Part shown: in pieces, positions 43,721 to 56,092 of the stretch
Position numbering within the stretch: position 1 is the stretch's first letter
Layout of the letters: the number at the start of each line of letters is the position of its first letter
Assembly (NCBI GenBank): GCA_963849885.1
Contig: CAWKIV010000006.1
Span: forward strand, 496,001 to 560,000
Direction of reading: 5' to 3'
Source of the DNA: CADCTP01 sp963849885
Lineage (GTDB): Bacteria > Actinomycetota > Actinomycetes > Mycobacteriales > CADCTP01
DNA: 64,000 nucleotides
Notes under the pieces: model-generated
What the model was told of the DNA's origin: nothing
The model's input: only the letters and a program-made list of their open reading frames with translations
Databases searched by the model: none
Made by a program: the position numbers and the translations under genes

Positions 43721-43841
43721 TCTTCTGCTCCGCTGAATGGCACCTCGCCGCTCGCGGCGAGCGGACCCACCATGCGACGGAGACGCTGACCAGCGACTGA
43801 AACGGCCCAGGGGATAGAGCAGAGGGGAAGTACGGATCACG

Positions 43842-45184
43842 AGGCGAGCAGCGCCGCCGGCGGCGTCCGCGACCGCCACGGTGCCGCCGTGGGCGGTGAC
43901 GATCTCGGCGACGATCGCCAGCCCGAGCCCGCTGCCACCGCCGTCGCGATGCGGGCGTCGTCGAGCCGCACGAACCGCTCGAAGACGCGCTAACGCTGGT
44001 CCGGCGGGATCCCCGGCCCGTCGTCGTCGACCGCCAGCACCACCTCGCCGCGCCCTCGGTCAGGGTGAAGGCGACCTGCCGCGGGCATGCCGGGCGGCGT
44101 TGTCGACCAGGTTGCGCAGCACGCGCCGCAGCGCGTCGGGGTCGCCGCCACCCGGGCCGCGGAGACCCCGGTGGTGTCGACCCGGGACGCACCGGGACCG
44201 CACGCAGCCGGCGCGCCTCGGCGAAGACGAGATCGTCGAGGTCGACCGGCGTCGACGCAGCCGCAGCGCGTCTCGTCGACACGCGCGAGCAGCAGCAGGT
44301 CCTCGACGAGCGCCTGCATCCGCAGGCTCTCGGCGAGCACGGTGCGGGCCAGCTCCGGCGAGCTGCTGAGATCCGGATGCGCCAGGGCGACCTCGGCGTG
44401 CTGGCGGATCGTGGCGATGGGCGAGCGCAGCTCGTGTGAGGCGTCGGCGACGAAGCCGCCGCTGGCGGTGCTGCGCCTCCTCGAGCCGGTCGAGCATCCG
44501 GTTGATCGTCCGGCGAGCCGGGCCGATCTCGTCGTCGCCGCGGCGGCTCCGGGACCCGCCGGCCAGGGCAGCAGCCGAGATCACGTCGACCTCGGGCCGG
44601 ATCGCCTCGAACGGGCCCAGCGCCGCCCGACGACCCGCCAGGTGGTGACGCCGACGACGAGCAGCAGCACGGGCATCCCGACCGCCAGCAGCGCGGTGAC
44701 GATGCCGGACGACCGGCCGACCGGCTCGAGCGAGCGGCCGAGCAGGACCGTGTCCGCCCGTCGCCCGCGGCGCGCCGACGCGACGACCAGGAACGGGTCG
44801 TCGTCGAACGGCACGGTGACCGAGCGGACTCGCCCGGACGCAGGCTGGCGACCGGCGGCGGGCCGGCGGCGACGTTCGGGCTAGCGGCGACCACGGGGCA
44901 GTCGGCGTCGACGACCTGCACCAGCGTCGTCGTCGTCGCCAACGATCGCCAGGACGACCGGGCGGGTCCCGGCCGCAAGCACGCCGGCGACGTCCTCGAC
45001 CCGCAGAGCGAGCCGCGTCGGCGACCTCGCCGCGCCAGCGCGGTGGCAGCCCCACGACCAGGGCGACCGCGCCGATGAGCAGGGCGACACCGACAACGAC
45101 CACCGCGGCCGCGGTGGTGCGGACGCGGACCGCCCCGGACGCCCGCCGCAACCGCGTGCGGGACGGTCGCAGGGTCCGGCCGGC
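43842..45184 (-). CDS. Membrane sensor histidine kinase, frameshifted
   Basis: OmpR-family partner kinase of about 440 codons. Fragments in order: first helix TAAAVVVVGVALLIGAVALV, a short extracytoplasmic domain, second helix GIVTALLAVGMPVLLLVVGV with TTWRVVGRALGPFEAIRPEV (HAMP), TINRMLDRLEEAQHRQRRFV, the HisKA H-box ASHELRSPIATIRQHAEVAL (antisense of 44400-44470), VLAESLRMQALVEDLLLLAR, the N-box in RNLVDNAARHA and VVLAVDDDGPGIPPDQR (G1), then G2 before 43850. Indels occur every 50-150 bases. The start follows the response-regulator stop by a few bases; the present codon reads CTG and may be a damaged GTG. Confidence 0.82.
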
Positions 45185-45186
45185 GG

Positions 45187-45862
45187 TCAGCCGCCATCGG
45201 CGGCCAGGCGGTAGCCGGCGCCGCGCACCGTCTCGATCGCCGCACGTCCGAACGGCCGGTCGAGCTTGTCGCGCAGGTGCCGCACGTACACCTCGACGAT
45301 GTTGGGATCGCCGTCGAAGTGGACGTCCCACACGTGGTCGAGGATCTCGCGCTTGGTGACCACCTCGCCGCGGCGCCGAAGGAGGTAACTCCAGCAGCGC
45401 CAGCTCGCGGGCTGTCAGCGGCAACTCGGCCTCGCCGCGCCAGGCCCGCCGTGCGCCGGGTCGAGCCGCAGGTCGCCGGCGACGAGCACGGCGGGGCGCT
45501 CCCGGGCGCCGCGGCGCAGCAGCGCCCGCAGCCGAGCGACGAGCACGGCGTGCGAGAACGGCTTGGTCAGGTAGTCGTCGGCGCCGGTGTCGAGGCCCTC
45601 GACCTCGTCCCACTCGCCGTCCTTCGCGGTGAGCATCAGGATCGGCGTCCAGATCTGCTCCGCCCGCAGGGTCCGGCAGACCGGTAGCCGTTGACGCCGG
45701 GCAGCATGAGGTCGAGGACGATGGCGTCGTAGGGCTGCTCCCGCGCCAGCCAGAGCCCCTCCGATCGCCGTCGACGGCGACGTCGACGGCGAAGCCCTCG
45801 GCCCGAGGCCGGCCCGCAGCCCTCGGCGAGCCGTGCTCGTCCTCGACGACCAGCACGCGCAT
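45187..45862 (-). CDS. OmpR/PhoB-type response regulator, frameshifted
   Basis: Receiver plus winged-helix regulator of about 225 residues. ATG 45862: MRVLVVEDEH (acidic pocket), AEGFAVDVAVDGD, the phosphoacceptor region DAIVLDLMLPG, LMLTAKDGEWDEVEGLDTGA, then DDYLTKPFSHAVLVARLRAL with the conserved lysine. DNA-binding domain: LRLDPAHG, LPLTARELALLE, REILDHVWDVHFDGDPNIVE, VYVRHLRDKLDRPFGRAAIE and TVRGAGYRLAADGG. Four or five indels split it. It is followed at once by the kinase gene and preceded by RND genes, so it likely controls the efflux operon. Confidence 0.88.
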
Positions 45863-45948
45863 GACGGGGCGTAGAGCGTTTCTGCGCTGCCTCAGTGCGG
45901 CCGGTCTGAAAGGTGTCAGGGAAGAATGGTAAAGCAGAGGCAACTGCC

Positions 45949-49095
<3,147 letters not shown>

Positions 49096-49099
<4 letters not shown>

Positions 49100-49571
49100 G
49101 GCGGTCCGCCCGGCTGCTCGGTCAGTACCCCGACGCCGAGCTCGGTGCCGTACAGCTCGGCCGCACCGACCGTCACGACCGTCCGTGCCCGGCGGCCGGA
49201 CCGCTGGACAGCACCACCGTCGTCGCGGTCGACGACGTTGACCGCGACCTTCGCCCGCAGGTACGTCCGCGGCGCGGTCACCGTCGAAGACCCAGGTGGC
49301 GCCGTTCGCGTCGTAGAGCACGGCCGCGTACGGGACGGTCGGCTGGCCGCCGCCGGCACCGTGGCGGTCTGGATGCCGAGCCGGCTCGGCCGCCTGCTCG
49401 GTCAGGGTCACGCGCTTGACTGTCGGAGCCGGCGACGGCCTCGACCTTGGCCGGCTTCGTCCCCGGCGGGCGCGGCCGTCCGCGCACCGCCGACTGGCTG
49501 CACGCCAGCGCGACGGCGAGCCCGCCGATCGACAAGCAGGGCCTCGGCCCACCGGGCCTAGCGTGTCGCAT
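49096..49571 (-). CDS. Small adaptor-like lipoprotein between two RND permeases, frameshifted
   Basis: About 155 residues. ATG 49571, hydrophobic LSIGGLAVALA, a likely lipobox cysteine (ACSQ), Pro-rich linker (RPRPPGTKPAKVEAVAG), then RVTLTEQAAERLGIQTA, PTVPYAAVLYDANGATWVF, YLRAKVAVNVVDRDDGGAV and VVTVGAAELYGTELGVG. These match the barrel and membrane-proximal strands of CusB/HlyD-type adaptors, but the coiled-coil hairpin and lipoyl region are missing; the linker directly precedes the barrel. Overlaps both permease genes by 4-14 bases. It may be a minimal monoderm adaptor. Indels near 49520, 49405, 49345 and 49280. Confidence 0.72.
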
Positions 49572-52500
49572 CGGCTGGCTCCCTGTCGTCGTCCGTGCGG
49601 GTCCGCGCGGTGTCGAGCTGCGCCCGGCCCGCGAAGCGCAGGTACGAGGCCGGCAGGACGAACAGGTTGAGCAGCGTGGTGGTGACCAGGCCGCCGAGGA
49701 CGACGGCGGCGAGCGGCTGGAGCGACCTCGAAGCCCGGCGGCGACGCCGAGCACCACGAGCGGCAGCCAGCAGGCCGCCGTCGCCAGCGCGGCCGACCAG
49801 CACCGGGCCGCTGCGTTCCCGGGCCCGCGCAGGACCAGGTCGCGTCCCGGCTCGCCGCCCTCGCGTTCGAGCCGCTGGTAGCTGCCGGATCTGCACGACC
49901 CCGCCGCGGACGGCGATCGCGAGCACGGCGACCAGCCCCATCAGCGCGGCCAGCGACATGCCGTCGTCCCGCAGCGCGGCCACGAGCAGGCCGCCGGCGA
50001 GGCGCCACCGGCAGCAGCAGGAACAGCAGCGCCGCCAGCCGCCAGCTGCCGAAGGCGGCCTGCAGCAGGAAGAACAGGGCGATGGCGGCGGCGATCGCCG
50101 TACGCCACCGTGCGCTGCCGGGTCTCCTGCTGCTGCGCGGGATCGCCCGAGGACCTCGAGCGTGGTGCTCGAGCGGGAAGGTGACGGCGCGGACGGCGTT
50201 CTCGACCTCGCGCGTCACGTCGCCGAGGCCGCGGCCCGCGCACGTCGGCGGTCACGTCGAGGTACCGCGAGACGGCGTCGTGCTGGATGTCGGTCGGGTT
50301 GGGGCGGACCCGCACGGTCGGCCACGTCGCCGAGGCGCACCTGGCCGCCCCTCGGGGTGTCGATGAGGAGGTCCTGGATGCTGCTCAGGCTGTGCCGCGT
50401 GGCCGGGGTCCCCCAGACCGACGACCGTCGAAGACCTTCTGGCTCCTCGAACAGGCTGGCCGACGGTGATGCCGGAGAGCCAGGGTGGCGGCCGCCCGGC
50501 GCACGTCACCGGGCTTGAGCCCGACCGCGGCGCCTTGACGAGGTCGACCTCGACCTCCACGGTCGGCTCCTCCTCCGGCACCGACACCCGCGGCTCGGCG
50601 ACGCCGTCGACGCCGGCGACGAGCCCCGCGACCTCCTCGGCCTTCGCCTGCAGGACGTCGTAGGTCGCTGGCCGTAGACGCGGACCACGAGCGCGGCGTC
50701 CGCGCCGGCCGGGCCGCGCTCGAGCCGCTGCTCCGGGTAGGTCAGCACGTCGCGCGTGCAGGCCGGGGTAGCCCTCGGCCACCGACGGCGATGGCGGCGA
50801 TGGTCGCGCCGTAGTCGGCCGCCGGCGTCGATGCTGACCCACAGCTCGCCGGAGTCTGACGCCGACGATCTGGTCGGACGGTGATGGCGCGGCCGACGTG
50901 GGCGCCGACGCTGCGCACCCCCGGGATCGCCCGCAGCTCGCGGCTGGCCCGGCCGGTGATCCGGGTCATCTCCGGCAGCGAGGTGCCCGGCGCGCCCTTC
51001 CAGCTGATCAGCAGGTCCCGGTCCTGCAGCGCCGGGGCGACCGGCTGGTGGCGCAGCGCCGGCAGCACGGCGAGGCCGGCCAGCACCAGGACGCCGGCCG
51101 CGGCCGCGACGCCGGCCGGCGCGGCCGACCAGCCGCCGCAGCGCGGCGGCGTGCGCATGTCCCAGCGCGCGGGCCAGCGGCGACTCCGCCGGAGGGCGAC
51201 CGCGCCGGCCAGCAGCAGCAGCGCCAGCGCCGGCGTGACGGTCAGCGCGACCAGCGATCGAGGCGAGGACGCGAGGACGTAGCCGAGGGCCAGCGGCCGC
51301 AGGAGCGCCCCGGTCACGTCGCCCAGCGCCAGCACGGGCACGACCGCCAGGACGGCGACCACCGTGGCGTACGGCGAGGTCGCCCCGCAGCTGGACCGCG
51401 GCCGCCGACGGCGGCGGCCAGCCGGCCGTCCGGGCCGTCCTCGGCGGCGCCCGCCGGTCGGCGTCCGCTCAGCAGCGCCCCGACGGCCGCGTCGTCGGCC
51501 ACGACGGCGACGGCGACCACCAGGCCGGCCACGACCATCACGTTGAGACGCGACGCCCGACCAGGACAGCACGAGCGTCGCCACGGCCAGCGACAGCGGG
51601 AACGACACGAGGCTGACCAGCGCCGCCCGCCACCAGCCGGCAAGCAGCGCGCCGAGCACCAGGCCCAGCAGGACCAGGCCGATGACCAGCGACCGGCCGA
51701 GGTTGTCGCGGACGGTGTCGAGGAAGCTGGCCGGCCGGTAGACGGCTGGTGTCGACCGTGATCCCGCGCAGGCCGGGCGCCAGCCGGTCGAGCGCCTCCT
51801 CGACGTCCCGGGTGACCTGCGAGACGCTCGTGCCCGGGAACTGCTCCACCACCAGCAGCAGGCTCTGGCTCGTCGTTCGCCAGCCCGTCGCCGATGAGCG
51901 GCTGGTGGTCCTCGACCACCGTGGCCACGTCCCCGAGCCGCAGCCCCTGCTGCTCGGCGCCGTCGACGGCGACCTGGGCGAGGTCGGCCGCGGTCCGGAC
52001 CGGCTGGATGTGCTGGATCTCGAGCCGCTGGTTGGCGGTGTCGATGAAGCCGCCGGTGCCCGGGGTGGACGCCTCGACGAAGGTCAGCGGCGACGACCAC
52101 AGGGCGTTCCCGGCGGAGGTCACCACCGGGTCGAGCGTGACCTTGTGCTGCGCGCAGCCGCGCCGGGTCGACCTGCACCTGCAGCTGCCGGTCGCGCTGG
52201 CCCCAGACGGCGACGTTGGCCACGCCGGGGACCGCCGATCAGCCGCTGGCGGATCTTCCAGCGGGCCAGCACGGACATGTCGATCAGCGAGACGTCCCTC
52301 GACGAGAGCCCGATCATCATGAGCCGGCTGGTCGACGACAGTCGGCTGGATCACGGCGGGCGGCTTCGACACGGCGGGCAGGGCGTCGCACCATGGTGAG
52401 CCGCTCCTGCACGACCTGCCGGGCCTTGATGGGGTCGGTGCCGGGCTCGAAGATCAGGTCGATCCGGGACAGGCCGGGCAGCGAGTCCGAGCGGATCGCC

Positions 52501-52739
52501 GCGAGCCAGGGCATCCCGTTGAAGAACTCCTGCTCCATCGGGTTGGTGATGAGGTTCTCGACCTCCTCGGCGGAGAGCCCCAGCGCCTCGGTCTGCACCT
52601 CCACGCGGGTGGGCCTGAAGTCCGGCAGCGCCTCCACGTCGGCCGTCCTGAGCTGCGAGATCCCGAGGACGAGCAGGACGACGGCCACGGCCAGCACGAG
52701 CCGCCGGTAGCGCAGACTCGACCCGATGATCCAGCGCAT
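49558..52739 (-). CDS. RND efflux permease, heavy-metal type, frameshifted (copy 2)
   Basis: About 1,060 codons. MRWIIGSSLRYRRLVLAVAV, VLLVLGISQLRTADVEALPD, FRPTRVEVQTEALGLSAEEV, then ENLITNPMEQEFFNGMPWLA and DLIFEPGTDPIKARQVVQER, are the CusA/CzcA-type N-terminus. Middle parts include DVATVVEDHQPLIGDGL, VAVAVVADDAAVGALL (TM4 acid region) and VTPALALLLLAGAVALRR; the C-terminus is VVLGGLVTTTLLNLFVLPAS, YLRFAGRAQLDTARTR. It is the first gene of the efflux operon; ATG 52739. The upstream region has four TCACAG repeats. The two permeases may form a hetero-oligomer. Confidence 0.85.
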
Positions 52740-52810
52740 CCCGCCGGCCCCCCTGTCCTGCCAGCTGATGTCGGGGCGCACCTCGACGGCACAACGGTGG
52801 GGCCGTGCGG

Positions 52811-52871
52811 TCACAGGCAGCTTCACAGCCGCCCGTCAGCGCCTCACAGCCCGCTCAGCGATCACTCACAG
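52811..52871 (-). promoter_or_regulatory. Four TCACAG direct repeats upstream of the RND operon
   Basis: TCACAG occurs at 52811, 52823, 52844 and 52866 (CTGTGA on the transcribed side), spaced 12, 21 and 22 bases, about 70-130 bases before the RND copy 2 start. Near-helical spacing of short direct repeats is typical of OmpR-family operator sites, and the operon encodes such a regulator. The same 293-base gap also serves the divergent SARP gene. No other element was seen. Confidence 0.5.
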
Positions 52872-53032
52872 CCGCCCGCCGGCGTGGGCTGCCGGGCGCC
52901 GTCCCCCGGGCGATCGGGAAATTCCCCTGAGGCGGATCGAGAATCTGGCCGAGCCGGTCCGGATCGGTCGCACCAGGTGTATCACTGAGCTGGGACGCCA
53001 CGGCGTGGGTCCCTGGACGAGGGGGCGAGTCC

Positions 53033-53932
53033 ATGGATGTCCTGGTGCTGGGCCCGGTGGAGGCGTCGTGCCGCGGAAGCCCGATCGACCTCGGTCCCCG
53101 GCAGCAACGGTTGCTCCTGGCGGTGCTGGCGCTGAAGGTCAACCGGCCGGTGCCGGTGGCCCAGCTGGTCGACCTGACCTGGCCGGACACGCCGCCGCCG
53201 AGCGCGCAGCACGCGATCCACGTACGGGTCTGCGGGCTGCGGGCCGCGCTGGTCGCCGCCGGGCGCGACGGCCCGGCCGACACCGAGATCGTCACGCGGG
53301 GGGACGCCTACCTCCTGCGCGCCGACCCGATGTCGGTGGACGCCCACCGCTTCCGCGCCCTGGTCCGGCGCGCCCGGGTGGAGGCCGACGACGAGGTGAA
53401 GGTCGGCCTGCTCCGGGAGGCCGCCGCGCTGTGGCGCGGGCCGGCGCTGACCGGCACCGCACCGCCGGCGGTCGCCGACCGGCTCTGCCGCGGTCTGGAG
53501 GAGATCCGGTTGATGGCGGTCGAGGACCGCCTCGACGCGGAGCTCCGGCTGAGCCGGCACCGCGCGGTCCTCGACGAGCTCATCGACCTGGTCGCCGAGC
53601 ACCCGCACCGGCAGCGGCTCGTCGGCCAGCTGATGCTCGCGCTCTACCGGGACGCACGCGGGCCGGACGCGGTGAGCACGTACCTGACCGCCCGGTCGAG
53701 GTTGGTCGACGATCTCGGGCTGGATCCGGACGAGGCGCTCCAGGAGCTCTACCTCCGCATCCTGCGGGGAGACCGGGTGCTCGGGCCGCCGGACGAGCTC
53801 ATCCACCAGCCGGCCGCGGACTGGGCCGCCGCCCGCGACGGCACAGCCGCCCGGAGACCGGCCGGAGCCGCCGTGCGGCGGTCCGGAGCCGGCTCGCCCA
53901 GCTGGCCCGGAGGCTGCAGGGAGGCGTCATGA
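53033..53932 (+). CDS. SARP-family transcriptional activator (BTAD)
   Basis: 299 residues, intact. N-terminal OmpR-like winged helix (VLVLGPVEASCRGSPIDLGP, LLLAVLALKVNRPVPVAQLV, HAIHVRVCGLRAALVAAGRD, IVTRGDAYLLRADPMSVDAH) followed by the bacterial transcriptional activation domain (VKVGLLREAAALWRGPALTG, LAEHPHRQRLVGQLMLALYR, DARGPDAVSTYLTARSRLVD, DLGLDPDEALQELYLRILRG). The length without an added NTPase domain is the small-SARP form. These activate secondary-metabolite or export genes, binding heptameric direct repeats. ATG 53033. It overlaps the ABC ATPase start by 4 bases, so it probably governs this export operon. Confidence 0.93.
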   Translation: MDVLVLGPVEASCRGSPIDLGPRQQRLLLAVLALKVNRPVPVAQLVDLTWPDTPPPSAQHAIHVRVCGLRAALVAAGRDGPADTEIVTRGDAYLLRADPMSVDAHRFRALVRRARVEADDEVKVGLLREAAALWRGPALTGTAPPAVADRLCRGLEEIRLMAVEDRLDAELRLSRHRAVLDELIDLVAEHPHRQRLVGQLMLALYRDARGPDAVSTYLTARSRLVDDLGLDPDEALQELYLRILRGDRVLGPPDELIHQPAADWAAARDGTAARRPAGAAVRRSGAGSPSWPGGCREAS

Positions 53933-54658
53933 CGATGGCCGGCCCCGCTGTCGAGGCGCGCCGCCTGACGAAGCGGTACGGCCCGCGGACGGCGGTCGAC
54001 GAGCTCAGCTTCACCGCCGAGCGGGGGGAGGTGCTGGGCCTGCTCGGCGCCAACGGCGCCGGCAAGACGACGACCATCCGGCTGCTGACGACGATGCTCA
54101 CAGCCGACCGGAGGGGAGTTCTCGGTGGCCGGCGTCCCGCACACCAGCGGAGCCGAGATCCGTCGCCAGGTCGGCGTGCTGCCCGAGAGCGCGGGCTACC
54201 CCGGCCGGCAGACCGGCCTGGAGTACCTCGTCTACCAGGCGCGGCTGTTCGGCATGAACCGGGTCGACGCCACTCGGGCGGCCGAGCGGCTGCTGGTGGA
54301 GGTCGGGCTGGGAGGCCGGGGCGGGTCCCGAATCTCCACCTACAGCCGCGGCATGCGGCAGCGGCTCGGCGTCGCCCGCGCGCTGCTGAACGAGCCGTCA
54401 CTCGTGCTGCTGGACGAGCCGACCCTCGGCCTGGATCGCGGCCGGCCAGCGGCAGGTGCTCGACCTGGTCAGCGGCATCTCGGCGCGCACCGGGGCGACC
54501 GTGGTGCTGAGCACGCACGCCCTGTCGGACGTGCAGGAGGTCTGCACCCGGGCCCTGGTCATGGAGGCGGGCCGGGTCGGTGGCGGCGGGAACCGTCGCC
54601 GAGGTGAGCGCACAGCTGGCCGATGCGGCCCGGCCCGGCGCCGGGGACCGTCCGATGA
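53929..54658 (+). CDS. ABC exporter ATP-binding protein, frameshifted
   Basis: About 243 residues. ATG 53929: EARRLTKRYGPRTAVDELSF, Walker A GLLGANGAGKTTTIRLLTTM, then after a slip near 54118 GVLPESAGYPGRQTGLEYLV, signature STYSRGMRQRLGVARALLNE and Walker B LVLLDEPTLGLD, then after one near 54437 RQVLDLVSGISARTGATVVL with the switch histidine in LSTHALSDVQEVC. A last slip near 54570 precedes the stop overlapping the permease ATG. The signature (YSRGMRQR) is typical of drug and Na-type ABC-2 exporters. It is coupled to SARP and permease genes. Confidence 0.88.
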
Positions 54659-55483
54659 GGACGGAGGCGGGTCCGGGGCCGGACCTCGCCGGGGGTCCCC
54701 GCGGCGAGGCGAGCTGGCGGGTGGTGGCCGGGCAGGAGGCCCGCGACCTGTGGTTCGGTGGCCGGGGCCCGATGCTGCTGTTCGGGTTCAGCGTGCTGAT
54801 GAGCGTGCTGACCTACCTCACCGCCTCCAGCCAGCGAGCTGAACTTCCTCGAGCAGCGTGAGGCGGTCGGCCTGGCCGCCCAGGTCGCGGTCGCCGTCGG
54901 GGTGCTCGTGACGCTGGTGGTCAGCGCGGACGCGCTGAGCGGCGAGCGGGAGCGGGGCACCCTGGAAAACCTGCTGCTCACGTCGGTCCCCCGCCGGTCC
55001 ATCGCGGTCGGCAAGCTGGTCGCCGCGCTCACGCTGTGGATCGGGATTTTCCTGGTGTCGGCGCCGTACCTCTGGGTGCTGGGCCGCGGTGTCTCCGTGT
55101 GGGTGCGGGCCGAGCTGGCCAGCCTGCTCGTCGGCACGGCGCTGGCCGGCCGGGCTGGCCGCGCGTCGGCCTGCTGATCAGCTCGGTGTCGAGCTCGAAC
55201 AAGGTCAGCCTGTCGGCGAGCCTGCTCCTGCTGCTGGCCCTGTTCACCCCGACCCAGCTCCCGACGGTGCCGCACGGCTGGTTCGGCAGCGGGCTGCGGC
55301 CACCTCAACCCGGTCGCCGCCGGGATCGACTATCTCGACGCCGTGCTGGTGGCCGGGCAGAGCTGGACCGCCGGCCTGCCGTCGCTGCTCTCCCCGGTCG
55401 CGCTCGCCCTCGTCGCCGGCGGCATCCTGGTCGGCGCGGCTCCCCGGCTGATCCGCCTCCCGGGAGGTGTGCGTCGAGCATGA
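54655..55483 (+). CDS. ABC-2 exporter permease, frameshifted
   Basis: About 275 residues. ATG 54655, RVVAGQEARDLWFGGRGPML, LLFGFSVLMSVLTYLTASSQ, LAAQVAVAVGVLVTLVVSAD, then the hallmark ALSGERERGTLENLLLTSVP of the NatB/ABC-2 permease group, ALTLWIGIFLVSAPYLWVLG, LLISSVSSSNKVSLSASLLL and LNPVAAGIDYLDAVLVAG. Slips near 54836, 55150 and 55300. Six membrane helices. The stop overlaps the next ATG. It forms an exporter with the preceding ATPase. Confidence 0.83.
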
Positions 55484-56061
55484 GCCCCCGGTGGGCGGTC
55501 GGGGCGGCCGCCGCGGTGCTGACCGCCCTGCTCGGCCAGGCCCCGGCCGGCGCGGCGGCGCCGGGACCGCCCGCTCCGCCGGCAGCCGGAGGCGGACCGG
55601 ATCGGCCGGTCACCCTGACGTCGGACCGGTCCCGGGCGAGCGTCGTGGTGGGCGACCGGTTCACCGTCCGGACCCGGCTGGAGAACCGGCGGGAGGCGGC
55701 CACCGGCGGCCTTGTCGCCCATCTCACGGTCGTGAGCCTGACCGCCGACGCCGACGTCGACCCGGAGGACTGGTCGTCCCGGCGGACGGTGGAGGTGCCG
55801 GCGCTGGCGCCGCGCGCGGGCACCGAGGTGGTCTGGGAGATCCAGGCGGTCAACGCGGGCCGGTTCGCCCTGCACGTGGTGGTGCTGCCGAGCACGGCGA
55901 CCGGCGGCGGTGCCGTCGCGGCGAGCTCGCTCGTGCACCTGGACGTGTCCGGCCGCCGCACGCTGAATGCGGGCGGCGCGCTCCCGGTGGTGCTGGGCGT
56001 CCCGCTGCTGCTGGGTGCCCTGGCCGTCGCCACCCAGGTCTCCGTGGGCCGCGGCGCGTAG
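55480..56061 (+). CDS. Exported Ig-like membrane-anchored protein of unknown function
   Basis: 193 residues, intact. A signal peptide (WAVGAAAAVLTALLGQAPAG) and Pro/Gly-rich linker lead to one beta-sandwich-like domain (VVVGDRFTVRTRLENRREAA, VAHLTVVSLTADADVDPEDW, VVWEIQAVNAGRFALHVVVL) and a C-terminal helix (VVLGVPLLLGALAVATQVSV). The E-N-R repeat and beta pattern resemble CARDB/NEW3-type folds that accompany ABC-2 exporters. ATG 55480 overlaps the permease stop by 4 bases, so it is the fourth gene of the SARP-exporter operon. It could be a surface partner of the exporter; that is inference. Confidence 0.75.
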   Translation: MSPRWAVGAAAAVLTALLGQAPAGAAAPGPPAPPAAGGGPDRPVTLTSDRSRASVVVGDRFTVRTRLENRREAATGGLVAHLTVVSLTADADVDPEDWSSRRTVEVPALAPRAGTEVVWEIQAVNAGRFALHVVVLPSTATGGGAVAASSLVHLDVSGRRTLNAGGALPVVLGVPLLLGALAVATQVSVGRGA

Positions 56062-56092
56062 CCCGGCCGGACCGGGTGGACCAGAGCGTGTC

